Assembly: GCF_041321095.1 (NCBI RefSeq)
Contig: NZ_JBGGWE010000001.1
Location: 186,001 to 250,000 of the forward strand
Length of the DNA: 64,000 nucleotides
Origin: Fibrella arboris
GTDB taxonomy: Bacteria; Bacteroidota; Bacteroidia; Cytophagales; Spirosomataceae
Direction of reading: 5' to 3'
The number at the start of each line of letters is the position of its first letter. Position 1 is the first letter of the stretch. Under the pieces are notes generated by a model. That model searched no databases. It saw nothing but the letters and a program-made list of their open reading frames with translations, and was not told the DNA's origin. Shown here piece by piece: positions 34,514-43,159 of this stretch. Position numbers and translations under genes: made by a program.

Positions 34514-35125
34514 ATGTTTATTGAACCCACCCGCCGGCGCGAACCGCCCCATTTGCGCGTTGGCTGGATAGAATTGATCTGTGGCTCCATGTTTTCCGGT
34601 AAAACCGAGGAGTTAATTCGGCGGCTTAACCGCGCCAGGATCGCCAAACTCAACGTCGGCATTTTCAAGCCCAGCCTGGACACCCGTTATCACGAACGCG
34701 ACATTGTTTCGCACAATGCCTCGGTGATTCCATCGGCGCCTGTTTCCAATTCAGCAGATATCCTACCCATGGCGCACCCCTGCGATGTGGTAGGCATCGA
34801 TGAAGCTCAGTTCTTCGATTCAACCATTGTTGAGGTATGCAACCAGTTGGCGAATGATGGTAAGCGAGTCATTGTAGCCGGACTGGACATGGATTTTTCG
34901 GGCAAACCCTTTGGCTGCATGCCGCAGTTGATGGCCATTGCGGAATTTGTTACCAAAGTTCATGCCATTTGTGTCGTCTGTGGGGATATTGCTCATTATT
35001 CGTACCGGCTTGTGCCCTCGCAGGAACGCGTATTGCTCGGAGAAACAGACAGTTACGAAGCCAGATGCCGTAGGTGTTTCCACTTAGGGCCCGACGCCCC
35101 CCACCGCGAGTGGGTGCAGGAATAA
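34514..35125 (+). CDS. tdk: Thymidine kinase
   Basis: 203 residues, type II (TK1-like). P-loop GSMFSGKT at residues 24-31, the catalytic glutamate in DEAQFFD near residue 97, and two zinc-binding pairs (CVVC and CRRC). Phosphorylates thymidine for salvage to dTMP. Convergent with miaA across a very large inverted repeat that starts right at the tdk stop. Confidence 0.95.
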   Translation: MFIEPTRRREPPHLRVGWIELICGSMFSGKTEELIRRLNRARIAKLNVGIFKPSLDTRYHERDIVSHNASVIPSAPVSNSADILPMAHPCDVVGIDEAQFFDSTIVEVCNQLANDGKRVIVAGLDMDFSGKPFGCMPQLMAIAEFVTKVHAICVVCGDIAHYSYRLVPSQERVLLGETDSYEARCRRCFHLGPDAPHREWVQE

Positions 35126-35348
35126 GTTTCAGGTGTCAAGTTTCAGGTTTCAAGTTTCAGGTTTCAGGTGTCAAGTTTCAGGTTTCAGGTTTCAGGTTTC
35201 AAGTGCGTTGCGTAGTCTACCATTTGGCCAACTAGCAACGCACCTGAAACCTGAAACTTGAAACCTGACACTTGAAACCTGAAACTTGAAACCTGAAACT
35301 TGAAACCTGATACTTGAAACTTGAAACTTGAAACCTGAAACCTGATAC
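35126..35348. repeat. Large inverted repeat made of GTTTCAGG/GTTTCAAG units
   Basis: About ten tandem variants of GTTTCAGGT and GTTTCAAGT fill the left arm; their complements fill the right arm, for a potential hairpin of over 200 bases. The core (AAGTGCGTTGCGTAGTCTAC ... CTAGCAACGCACCTG, 35200-35246) reappears inverted at about 41572-41620. It spans the whole gap between the stop codons of tdk and miaA. Confidence 0.92.
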
Positions 35349-36221
35349 TTATTTCTGCCACTCAATCGCTAGTCCGTCGCGTTCCATTTTGCGGAAGTAG
35401 GTCATCTGGCGTTTGGCGAACTGGTGAATGGCGGTTTCGAGCTGAATGGCCATTGCCGGGTACGTTAGCTGACCGAGCAAATACTGCGTAACGTACTTGT
35501 ACTCAAGGCCGTAATAGATCAATTTCTCAGCCGGTATCCCCTGTTTCAGGAGCTGTTGCACTTCCTCGATCAGGCCATGCTGTAGCCGATCACGCAGGCG
35601 TCGGCTAATTCGCTCGCGCCGCAGGGCCACCGGTGGATCAAGGCCAAGTACGCGATAGGCGGGCAAGGCAGGGCGTGATGTAGGCCGGGCAGTTGGGTGG
35701 GCGTTCAGGTACGTTCCGATCTCGATAGCGCGTATCAGCCGCTTCCGGGTCGATGTATCGGCCTTCCCGGAATAAGCAGACTGCGTTTGTCTGAAACGGT
35801 CGAGCAATTGCCCATCGGGTAGCGTTTCCAACTCGGCGCGAAGCCGCTCATCGGGCGGCACAGCCAGCATGGCCTCGGGTTGTAGCGCCGCTTCAATATA
35901 CATACCTGAACCGCCACACAGAATTGGCACGGCATTCCGTCTGAGAATTCCCTGCATAGCCCGGTCGAAATCGCGCTGGTAGCGAAAGACGTTGTACTCA
36001 TCGCCCGCATCGACAATATCGATCAGGTGGTACGGAATAAGCTGGCCATCGATGGTGTATTCGGCTAAATCTTTACCCGTTCCGATGTCCATTCCCCGGT
36101 ATACCTGCCGTGAGTCAGCGCTGATAATTTCGGCGGGTTGCCCGTCACAGATAAGCTGGTAGGCCATCTGTACGGCTAAGTGGGTTTTGCCGCTGGCGGT
36201 AGGTCCGAGAATGACTAGCAT
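35349..36221 (-). CDS. miaA: tRNA dimethylallyltransferase
   Basis: 290 residues. P-loop VILGPTASGKTHLAVQMA at the start, ISADSRQVYRGMDIGTGK, then the HLIDIVDAGDEYNVFRYQRDF block, all diagnostic of MiaA. It adds a dimethylallyl group to A37 of tRNAs reading UNN codons, using DMAPP from the MEP pathway (dxr is at 21.9 kb). Divergent from gpsA. Confidence 0.95.
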   Translation of the reverse strand: MLVILGPTASGKTHLAVQMAYQLICDGQPAEIISADSRQVYRGMDIGTGKDLAEYTIDGQLIPYHLIDIVDAGDEYNVFRYQRDFDRAMQGILRRNAVPILCGGSGMYIEAALQPEAMLAVPPDERLRAELETLPDGQLLDRFRQTQSAYSGKADTSTRKRLIRAIEIGTYLNAHPTARPTSRPALPAYRVLGLDPPVALRRERISRRLRDRLQHGLIEEVQQLLKQGIPAEKLIYYGLEYKYVTQYLLGQLTYPAMAIQLETAIHQFAKRQMTYFRKMERDGLAIEWQK

Positions 36222-36287
36222 AGCGGGAGCAGGGTCTGTTTAGCCAGAAATTTGGCCATTCGTATCGAAAACGGGTTTATTTGTTCC

Positions 36288-37292
36288 ATGAAGTCATCAA
36301 CACCTGTAAAAATAGCCATGATTGGCGGCGGCAGCTGGGCCACAGCCCTGATTAAAATTCTGTCGGAAGGCAACAATTCGGTCCGCTGGTGGCTGCGCAG
36401 TAAAACAGATGCCGACCATATCCAGCAATTTCATCACAACCGAAGCTACCTCAGCGATGTACAGATAAACCCCCGAAAGGTGAAGGTCTGCACCAGGATC
36501 CGGGACGCTATCCGTGATGCCGACTTTATTATTCTGGCTGTACCGGCGGCCTTTATCTCAGAAGCCCTCACGGGTCTGACACCAGCTCATTTTGCCGGAA
36601 AGCACGTCGTATCGGCTATCAAGGGCATGATTCCCGCCTCGAACCAGCTGGTCACCGACTGGATGGAGTCGACCTATAACGTACCTAAAGACCATCTCAG
36701 CTGCATTGCCGGTCCCTGCCACGCCGAAGAAGTAGCGCTGGAAAAACAGTCGTATTTAACCATAGCCTCCACTGGTGATGACTGCGCACAGCGCGTGGCT
36801 GATCTGCTGACTTGCCGCTTCGTGCAGGCCTCACCGATCAACGATCTGTATGGCGTGGAGTACAGCGCCGTGATGAAAAATATTATTGCCCTGGCCTGCG
36901 GTATCACCCACGGGTTGGGCTACGGCGATAACTTCCAGGCTGTTCTGGTCTCCAATGCCATGCAGGAAATTCGTCGGTTTGTCGATGCCGTTTACCCCGT
37001 GGAGCGCGACCTGAGCCGTTCGGCTTATCTGGGCGATCTGCTGGTAACGGCCTATTCGCCTTTCAGCCGTAACCGCACGTTCGGTACGCTCATTGGCCGT
37101 GGCTACACCATTCAGTCGGCACAGACCGAGATGAACATGATTGCCGAGGGGTATTATGCAGTACGGAGCATTTACGCCATCAACGGGAAATACCAGGTAC
37201 GTATGCCTATCGTCGATGCCGTTTACCGGATTCTTTACGAAGGGGCCACACCAACGGCAGAAATGGCCCAGTTGAAGGGGAAATTAGTATAA
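36288..37292 (+). CDS. gpsA: NAD(P)H-dependent glycerol-3-phosphate dehydrogenase
   Basis: 334 residues from ATG 36288 (MKSSTPVKIAMIGGGSWATA); an upstream in-frame ATG would add 12 unconserved residues. Dinucleotide motif GGGSWATA, the AIKGMIP segment, the GPCHAEEVA block and the catalytic lysine in VMKNIIALACGI. It reduces dihydroxyacetone phosphate to sn-glycerol 3-phosphate for phospholipid synthesis. The stop codon forms the outer base of a perfect hairpin. Confidence 0.95.
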   Translation: MKSSTPVKIAMIGGGSWATALIKILSEGNNSVRWWLRSKTDADHIQQFHHNRSYLSDVQINPRKVKVCTRIRDAIRDADFIILAVPAAFISEALTGLTPAHFAGKHVVSAIKGMIPASNQLVTDWMESTYNVPKDHLSCIAGPCHAEEVALEKQSYLTIASTGDDCAQRVADLLTCRFVQASPINDLYGVEYSAVMKNIIALACGITHGLGYGDNFQAVLVSNAMQEIRRFVDAVYPVERDLSRSAYLGDLLVTAYSPFSRNRTFGTLIGRGYTIQSAQTEMNMIAEGYYAVRSIYAINGKYQVRMPIVDAVYRILYEGATPTAEMAQLKGKLV

Positions 37293-37380
37293 GGCTTCGC
37301 CGTCATTAAATGGTCGTTTATTGTCATAGTTAAAGAAACAACAATGACAATAAACGACCATTTAATGACGGCGAAGCCTT
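37291..37380. terminator. Perfect 37-bp inverted repeat after gpsA
   Basis: Arms 37291-37327 and 37344-37380 are exact complements, 16-base loop; the left arm begins with the last two bases of the gpsA stop. Separates gpsA from the convergent FecR gene. Classed as terminator from position; no long T-run. Confidence 0.8.
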
Positions 37381-37391
37381 CTGACAGTTCT

Positions 37392-38201
37392 TTATTCAGT
37401 CTGCACATCGCCGCCTGCTACCAGTACCGACTCGCCGGGCGACAGGTGGCGTACCTGGCTGTGCCCCACCAGCAGATCCAGTTTGCCATCATACAGCAGC
37501 ACCCGGGTTTCGCCCTGCTCGTGGCTGACGTGGAATCGGGTGCCTGTGGCTTCGGCCGTCAGGTTGTCGGTATGAACCCGAAAGGCGTTAGATACACCTC
37601 TGCCCGTTGGGCTGGCTACCACAAAATCAGCGGCACCATCCAGCCAGACAGCGCGGGTCAGCTCAACGGTGGTACCTCCTTCAGCCGCACTTTCACGAAC
37701 AAACCCACCCGGCGTATACCGTAGCCGACTATGCGGTAAGAGCATCACAACCGACCCATCAGGCAGCGCAATTCGCCGCGACTGAGTGGTGGTGGCAATC
37801 AGCCGGGAAGCTTCCTGGGTATACTGCTTATACACGGTCCAGCCGACCAGCAATACGATGCCAATAATTGCGGCGATAGAGCGGGTAAAGTACCACCACC
37901 CAATAAATGAACGCACTTCCGGACGCAGCGGGCGCACATCCTCCAGGTCCTGCAAGGAGCCTCGAATCCGCCCCCAGACCGTAGCGATTTCATCGTTCCG
38001 TAACGTATTGATTGTCAGTGAACGACCCACCTCCTGCACCAGTTGCCGGGCATCTCTGAACCGAATCCGCAGTTGTGGCTGCATGTCTTCTAGTCCCTGC
38101 CAAAACGCCGCTACCTCATCATCCTCCGGGTGTTTCACCCACCGGATAAAGAGGTCGTCTGCAGCCAGTTCTCTGGCTGTATACTGGGCATAAGGCTTCA
38201 T
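37392..38201 (-). CDS. FecR family protein, C-terminally short
   Basis: 269 residues. N-terminal cytoplasmic helical region, one membrane helix near residues 110-128 (SIAAIIGIVLLVGWTVY), then the FecR domain (RRIALPDGSVVMLLPHSRLRY, GTRFHVSHEQGETRVLLYDGKLDL). It ends right after the LSPGESVLV strand, so the C-terminal DUF4974 domain of most Bacteroidota anti-sigma FecR proteins is missing. No ECF sigma or TonB receptor gene is adjacent, which is unusual for the family. Probably an anti-sigma regulator with a partner elsewhere. Confidence 0.85.
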   Translation of the reverse strand: MKPYAQYTARELAADDLFIRWVKHPEDDEVAAFWQGLEDMQPQLRIRFRDARQLVQEVGRSLTINTLRNDEIATVWGRIRGSLQDLEDVRPLRPEVRSFIGWWYFTRSIAAIIGIVLLVGWTVYKQYTQEASRLIATTTQSRRIALPDGSVVMLLPHSRLRYTPGGFVRESAAEGGTTVELTRAVWLDGAADFVVASPTGRGVSNAFRVHTDNLTAEATGTRFHVSHEQGETRVLLYDGKLDLLVGHSQVRHLSPGESVLVAGGDVQTE

Positions 38202-38346
38202 GTATTCGTACTATCGTGACGTGCACTATAGGGTGCCAAAGGTGGCTAAAATACCTTTCTACTGAGTGTATCAAAACGGGTACCAAAGGCCGTTTATTTT
38301 GGGTATAAATTGCGGAATAGGCGCTTTCAGTGCGAAAATAAAGCAC

Positions 38347-39378
38347 ATGATTCCACGCCGTACCTGGCTTAAATCGGCTCTACTGGCGCCTTTTACCACC
38401 CCTTATCTACAGTCTCGCCCTTCCGTCGTTACGCCCCTTAAACCGCCCCGACTCAAACCCGGCGATACCATTGGCCTTTTCTGCCCGGCAGCCCCGGCCT
38501 ACAGTAAAGAAACAGTTCAAATCACCATCGAATCGCTCCAGGCACTCGGCTTTAAAACCAAGTTGTCGGCCCATTTTTATGATCGATACGGCTATTTAGC
38601 CGGTAGTGATGCAGACCGGGCCGCCGATCTCAACAATTTTTTTGCCGATCCAGCTGTCAATGCAGTCATGGCTATGCATGGTGGTTGGGGCTGCGCCCGG
38701 ATTTTGCCGCTGCTCAAGTACGACCAGATACGGCGCACGCCTAAGATCCTGATCGGCTACAGCGACATTACGGCGCTGCTGCTGGCCATCAACGCCAAAA
38801 CTGGCCTCGTCACCATGCACGGCCCCGTTGGCTCGGTCACCTGGAACCGATTCACAACCGACTGGCTGAAGCGGGTCCTCATTCATGGGGAAGCCGTGCA
38901 GTTCCAAAACCCCGTTGACGACGCAGCCACGCTGGCCCCCACCCGCGACCGTATTACTACCCTTCGCCCCGGCACGGCGCGGGGACGGCTACTCGGCGGC
39001 AATCTGACAGTGCTAAGCCACCTTATCGGCACGCCCTACCTGCCCGACTGGACAGGGGCGCTTCTTTTTCTGGAAGATGTGCAGGAAGAACCTTACCGCA
39101 TAGATCGCATGATAGCGCAACTCAAACTGGCGGGTATCCTGGACCAGGTCGCTGGCGTGGTGTTTGGTAAATGCAGCAAATGCGAGTCGACAAACAGTTA
39201 CGGTTCCCTGACGCTGGAAGATATTCTGGCAACGTACCTGGAACCGCTGAACGTACCTGCCTTCGCCGGGTCCATGATCGGCCACATCACCGACAAGTTC
39301 ACCATTCCCGTAGGCCTCAACGCTGAAATCGACGCGACCAAAGGCACCATCCAGCTGCTCGAATCAGCCGTGAGCTGA
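38347..39378 (+). CDS. LD-carboxypeptidase (peptidase family S66), Tat-exported
   Basis: 343 residues from ATG 38347. The N-terminus PRRTWLKSALLAPF has a twin-arginine signal motif, so the protein is predicted to be exported folded, unlike the cytoplasmic LdcA of E. coli. S66 features: GDTIGLFCPAAP, MAMHGGWGCARIL, nucleophile Ser139 in GYSDITALL, MHGPVGS, and a C-terminal GHITDKFTIPVGL with the catalytic His. It trims the terminal D-Ala from tetrapeptides of peptidoglycan fragments. Confidence 0.9.
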   Translation: MIPRRTWLKSALLAPFTTPYLQSRPSVVTPLKPPRLKPGDTIGLFCPAAPAYSKETVQITIESLQALGFKTKLSAHFYDRYGYLAGSDADRAADLNNFFADPAVNAVMAMHGGWGCARILPLLKYDQIRRTPKILIGYSDITALLLAINAKTGLVTMHGPVGSVTWNRFTTDWLKRVLIHGEAVQFQNPVDDAATLAPTRDRITTLRPGTARGRLLGGNLTVLSHLIGTPYLPDWTGALLFLEDVQEEPYRIDRMIAQLKLAGILDQVAGVVFGKCSKCESTNSYGSLTLEDILATYLEPLNVPAFAGSMIGHITDKFTIPVGLNAEIDATKGTIQLLESAVS

Positions 39379-39421
39379 CCGAGCTGCATATGTGCCCCCG
39401 TTTACGCTTCCAGAGTTGCCG

Positions 39422-39760
39422 TTATCCAATACGCAGCCCGTTTTCGGCAGGCTGCGTGGTGGTCAGCAGCGTTACGGTACCGTTGGCGGCAACGCTGCCC
39501 ATTACGAGGCATTCGCTCATGAACGGGCCAATCTGTTTCGGCGGGAAATTCACCACCGCAATCACCTGCTGCCCAACAAGCGTGTCGGGCTGGTAAAGCG
39601 TGGTGATCTGAGCCGACGTACGTTTGGTGCCGATGTCGGTGCCAAAGTCGATAGTGAGTTTGTAGGCGGGTTTGCGTGCCTGCGGAAAAGGCTCCGCCGC
39701 GATGATCGTTCCTACCCGCATATCGACCTTCAGGAAGTCGTTCCAGGAAATGGGCTCCAT
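39422..39760 (-). CDS. csaA: tRNA-binding domain protein CsaA
   Basis: 112 residues from ATG 39758-39760 (MEPISWNDFLKVDMRVG). OB-fold of the CsaA/TRBP111 type: VDMRVGTIIAAEPFPQARKPAYKLTIDFG, then KRTSAQITTLY, GQQVIAVVNFPPKQIGPFMSECLVMG. Known CsaA proteins bind tRNA and have been described as secretion-related chaperones. Convergent with the S66 peptidase gene. Confidence 0.93.
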   Translation of the reverse strand: MEPISWNDFLKVDMRVGTIIAAEPFPQARKPAYKLTIDFGTDIGTKRTSAQITTLYQPDTLVGQQVIAVVNFPPKQIGPFMSECLVMGSVAANGTVTLLTTTQPAENGLRIG

Positions 39761-39837
39761 TGTCAAAACGCGGTTATGCAATGTACTGTACCGTTGTAGT
39801 GGCCAACAGGCTCCCTGCTTGTCGGGAGTTCGCCTGG

Positions 39838-40047
39838 TTAGCTGTTTTTTTCCTGATTCCGTTCATCCACGCGGCGTGCTACGTCATCGGCTTTGTCCAG
39901 ATCATCGTGGCCTAAGCCAGTCGTTTCGGGCGTTGGAACGGTGCGTTGCTCGCCATCGGGACCAGCGCCGGTGCTGGTTGTACCGCCCAGCGTGTTGCTA
40001 TCCGGCTGCTCCTGTTCAGGTACGTCAGGTGTTGGTTGCGGGTCCAT
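39838..40047 (-). CDS. Small hydrophilic hypothetical protein
   Basis: 69 residues, no signal or membrane helix, rich in Pro, Asp, Glu, Thr and Gly (TLGGTTSTGAGPDGE; HDDLDKADDVARRVDE). Likely disordered. I do not recognise a family. Supported by its own ATG and stop in an otherwise empty gap, with composition like protein rather than random sequence. Confidence 0.5.
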   Translation of the reverse strand: MDPQPTPDVPEQEQPDSNTLGGTTSTGAGPDGEQRTVPTPETTGLGHDDLDKADDVARRVDERNQEKNS

Positions 40048-40161
40048 AACTGGTAGCTCTTGTTAAGTGAATACGATTATAGCAGACGTTTTTGTCGTAG
40101 CTACCTAACTTCGCCGTTCAATAAATGGTTATTGACCTGTTAACAAGCTAGTCTCCTTTTG

Positions 40162-41520
40162 ATGAAAACTGCTCTTCTACTTCTCTCATTGGCTGCGCTG
40201 AGCCTGGGTGCCAGTGCCGCTCCTATGCCGGGCGCTCCCAAACCGGGTAAGCCACTTAAAAAAGCGACCGTTATCCAGGGCATTCGGTTCGACGATGACA
40301 ATGGGGGCCTGAAACTCACGCCCGGCTTTAGCGCCCTGGTCTTTGCCGACAACATTGGTAAAGCCCGCCACGTAGCAGTTGACCCCACAACGGGCACCGT
40401 CTTTGTAAAACTCGAGCGCCTGAAAGACGGTAAAGGCCTGGTGCAACTTCGCGATACGAACGGCGATGGCCGGGCCGAAGAAACGGTGATGTTCAGCAAC
40501 AACACGGGTACGGGTGCCGCCATTGCCAACGGTTACCTCTACGCGTCGTCTGACACATCGGTGTATCGATACAAGCTCACCAACGGCAAGGTCATGGCCG
40601 ACGCCGTGCCCGAGCCAATTGTAGTGGGCCTGACCCTGCAACGCCAGCATGCCAGCAAATCGCTGGCCATTTCGCCCGATGGCCGACTGTTCGTCAATTT
40701 CGGGGCGCCTTCCAACGCTTGTCAGGAAAAAGACCGTCAGCCCGGCTCGAAAGGGCAGATGCCCTGCCCTATTCTGGAAAACTACGGTGGTATCTGGCAG
40801 TTCGACGCTAACAAGAAAAATCAGCGGCAGTCAGATGGCAAACGGTATGCTACGGGGATCCGCAACGCCGTGGCCCTCGACTGGAATACGGCCTCGAATT
40901 CCCTCTACGCGCTGCAACATGGCCGCGACAACCTGAATAACTGGGGCGGCGTTTTCACCGACTCGGTCAGTGCCGAACTACCGTCTGAAGAGTTTCTGAT
41001 GGTGAAGGAAGGCGCTGATTTTGGCTGGCCGTATTGCTACAACAACCATTTCCTTGGCAAAAAACTGCTGGCTCCCGAATACGGCGGCGATGGTACCAGG
41101 CAGGATCAATGTGCAGGTAAGGAGAAACCAATCATGGCCTTCCCGGCACACTGGGCTCCCAATGATCTACTATTCTATACCGGCAATCAGTTTCCGGCCC
41201 GCTATAAAAACGGGGCGTTTGTCTGCTTCCACGGCTCGTGGAACCGCGCCCCACTGATGCAGGGCGGGTACTTTGTTGCCTTCATCCCGTTTGGTAAAGA
41301 CGGTCGTCCATCAGGCAATTATGAGGTGTTTGCCGAAAACTTTGCGGGTGTTCCTGAGCAGGGCATTCCTGGTAAAAACGCGAATGCCGGCAAGCTCGAA
41401 CTGGCCAGCCCCGGATCAGCCAAGCACCGCCCGGTGGGTCTGGCGCAAGGCCCCGACGGCTCACTCTACATCACAGACTCGGTAAAAGGCACCGTTTGGC
41501 GCGTAATGGCTAAAAAGTAA
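40162..41520 (+). CDS. Secreted beta-propeller dehydrogenase (PQQ-dependent sugar/sorbosone dehydrogenase-like)
   Basis: 452 residues from ATG 40162. Signal peptide (LLLLSLAALSLGASAAP), then repeated propeller strands: GKARHVAVDPTTGTVFV, DTNGDGRAEE, SLAISPDGRLFVNFG, GIRNAVALDWN, EGADFGWPYCYNN, FPAHWAPNDLLFYTG, GPDGSLYITDS. The GWPYC and H-S-A-NDL-FY motifs match the sorbosone dehydrogenase/sGDH-like family. Predicted periplasmic oxidation of a sugar with PQQ; cofactor and substrate are inferred. Confidence 0.85.
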   Translation: MKTALLLLSLAALSLGASAAPMPGAPKPGKPLKKATVIQGIRFDDDNGGLKLTPGFSALVFADNIGKARHVAVDPTTGTVFVKLERLKDGKGLVQLRDTNGDGRAEETVMFSNNTGTGAAIANGYLYASSDTSVYRYKLTNGKVMADAVPEPIVVGLTLQRQHASKSLAISPDGRLFVNFGAPSNACQEKDRQPGSKGQMPCPILENYGGIWQFDANKKNQRQSDGKRYATGIRNAVALDWNTASNSLYALQHGRDNLNNWGGVFTDSVSAELPSEEFLMVKEGADFGWPYCYNNHFLGKKLLAPEYGGDGTRQDQCAGKEKPIMAFPAHWAPNDLLFYTGNQFPARYKNGAFVCFHGSWNRAPLMQGGYFVAFIPFGKDGRPSGNYEVFAENFAGVPEQGIPGKNANAGKLELASPGSAKHRPVGLAQGPDGSLYITDSVKGTVWRVMAKK

Positions 41521-41526
41521 GCAGAA

Positions 41527-41668
41527 GGTTTCAGGTTTCAAGTTTCAAGTTTCAGGTGTCAAGTTTCAGGTTTCAGGTGCGTTGCTAGTTGACCAAATGG
41601 TAGCATACGCAACGCACTTGACACCTGAAACTTGAAACCTGAAACCTGAAACTTAAAACCTGACACCC
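41527..41668. repeat. Second GTTTCAGG-unit inverted repeat, core inverted relative to 35126
   Basis: Smaller sister of the 35126-35348 repeat. Its core (CAGGTGCGTTGCTAGTTGAC ... CGCAACGCACTTG) is the reverse complement of the core there with about three differences in 45 bases. Lies between two plus-strand genes. Confidence 0.9.
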
Positions 41669-41691
41669 TTAATCTATAGTATCTTTCCCCT

Positions 41692-42444
41692 ATGACTCCC
41701 ACTGACCCGAATCACTCGCAACAAGATAAACCTGCGTATCATCCGGGCAGTTTGCGCGATGTATTCACCCCCCGCGATGGTTATCGGGTTACGCCGGTAC
41801 TGCTCATGCTCAACATCGCTGTTTTTGCCGTAATGGTTCTCTCCGGCGTCAACATCATGAGCCCTACCGGCGAAGACCTGGTTCGGTGGGGAGCCAATTT
41901 TACGACCATGACCCGCGCTGGTGAGCCCTGGCGTCTCCTGACGGCCTGTTTTCTGCATATCGGCGTCATTCACCTGGCCGTGAACATGATGTCGCTGCGG
42001 TACCTGGGCATGCAGATTGAGCCCCTGGTCGGGAGCTGGCGTTTTCTGGTGGCCTACCTCGCCACCGGACTAACGGGCAGCCTTGGTAGCCTGTGGTGGC
42101 ACACTATTGCCGTTTCTGCGGGGGCCTCGGGCGCCATTTTCGGCATCGAAGGGGTCCTGCTGGCGCTGGTTATGACCAATCTGTTCAACGATGAAGCCCG
42201 AAAGGCGCTGTTGAAAAGCACGCTGTCGGTAGTGGGTATCAACCTGCTGATTGGCATTAGCATCGGGGCCGATAATGCCGCGCACATTGGTGGCTTGCTG
42301 GGTGGAGTCGCTTGCGGCATGACCTTCTACCCTGGCATTCGCGCCGAACTTGGCTGGCCGGTTCCTCAGTGGATGACCGCCAGGTGGTTTGCCATTGGCT
42401 TACCCGTAGTCATAGTGCTCGTAACGGCGTTGCTGGTTTTCTAG
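41692..42444 (+). CDS. Rhomboid family intramembrane serine protease
   Basis: 250 residues, six or seven membrane helices. Catalytic serine S146 in GASGAIFG, catalytic histidine H198 in NAAHIGGLLGG, and the HLAVNMM motif (His94, Asn98) that forms the oxyanion site. Cleaves transmembrane segments of other proteins; substrate unknown. TATCTTTC just before the ATG is one base off a -7 box. A strong terminator follows. Confidence 0.93.
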   Translation: MTPTDPNHSQQDKPAYHPGSLRDVFTPRDGYRVTPVLLMLNIAVFAVMVLSGVNIMSPTGEDLVRWGANFTTMTRAGEPWRLLTACFLHIGVIHLAVNMMSLRYLGMQIEPLVGSWRFLVAYLATGLTGSLGSLWWHTIAVSAGASGAIFGIEGVLLALVMTNLFNDEARKALLKSTLSVVGINLLIGISIGADNAAHIGGLLGGVACGMTFYPGIRAELGWPVPQWMTARWFAIGLPVVIVLVTALLVF

Positions 42445-42472
42445 GCGGGTCTTTCCAGGTACGTTGCCAACG

Positions 42473-42512
42473 AAAAAGCCCCGGCCTGTTTGTCAGTGCC
42501 GGGGCTTTTTTT
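42473..42512 (+). terminator. Intrinsic terminator of the rhomboid gene
   Basis: AAAAAGCCCCGGC (42473-42485) pairs with GCCGGGGCTTTTT and a T-run to 42512. Confidence 0.92.
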
Positions 42513-42640
42513 GCGATTGATATAGAGTAAACGCCCACCGGCGCTCTTTAGTTTACGCTCTGAAAAATAAATGGATTATTTTTCAACTTATTTACCAAAA
42601 CCAACCCCGACGCCAACTTCTGCTTGTAAACAACAAAAAA

Positions 42641-42673
42641 ACGGGCAACATCAGTATAACTAACGTTGCCCGT
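42641..42673 (-). terminator. Intrinsic terminator of the DUF2795 gene
   Basis: On the minus strand ACGGGCAAC...GTTGCCCGT is followed by seven T (poly-A before 42641). It is 58 bases past the stop. Confidence 0.88.
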
Positions 42674-42730
42674 TGGCACCAAACAGTAACCAGTCAGATC
42701 AGGTGTTCAGGTCATGATGCCTGACGACGA

Positions 42731-42952
42731 TTAGTATTCGTCTTCGTTAAAGAAGAAATCATCCTTGGTTGGATAATCGGGCCAAATTTCCTCAATGCTT
42801 TCATACGGCTGGCCGTCGTCTTCCAGTTCCTGAAGGTTTTCGACCACTTCCAGTGGGGCACCCGACCGGATCGAGAAGTCAATCAGTTCATCTTTGGTGG
42901 CAGGCCATGGGGCATCTTCAAGGTAGGATGCTAATTCGAGAGTCCAGTACAT
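42731..42952 (-). CDS. DUF2795 family protein
   Basis: 73 residues, acidic. MYWTLELASYLEDAPWPATKDELIDFSIRSGAPLEVVENLQEL and a closing EEIWPDYPTKDDFFFNEDEY are strongly conserved in Bacteroidota as I recall them. Small helical protein of unknown function; the degree of conservation suggests a core role. Has its own promoter and terminator. Confidence 0.9.
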   Translation of the reverse strand: MYWTLELASYLEDAPWPATKDELIDFSIRSGAPLEVVENLQELEDDGQPYESIEEIWPDYPTKDDFFFNEDEY

Positions 42953-42994
42953 AGTAGAAATCTAGCTGATTTGATGTCAATATTTTTGAGGGTG

Positions 42995-43021
42995 CAAAAG
43001 TAAAAAAAATCACTAATGCAA
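42995..43021 (-). promoter_or_regulatory. Promoter for the DUF2795 gene (TTG - 16 bp - TACTTTTG)
   Basis: Minus-strand -7 box TACTTTTG at 43002-42995, upstream TTG at 43021-43019 with a T-rich spacer. The box is 42 bases from the start codon. Confidence 0.6.
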
Positions 43022-43159
43022 CACGGTCGCTATGCTTTTTTTCAGAAACTGCTTTCAGCGGGTTATGCCTTAAACGGGTTCGCGGTGGCAATGTTATAAA
43101 AACCAACCAATTTTTGTACAGTTAACTTACCAATTGATTGAACTCTCGTTTCTTTATCT

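Noticed and set aside
35126..35348. CRISPR array made of GTTTCAGG units
   Set aside because: Units are 7-9 bases with no unique spacers, and the whole is an inverted repeat; no cas genes nearby.
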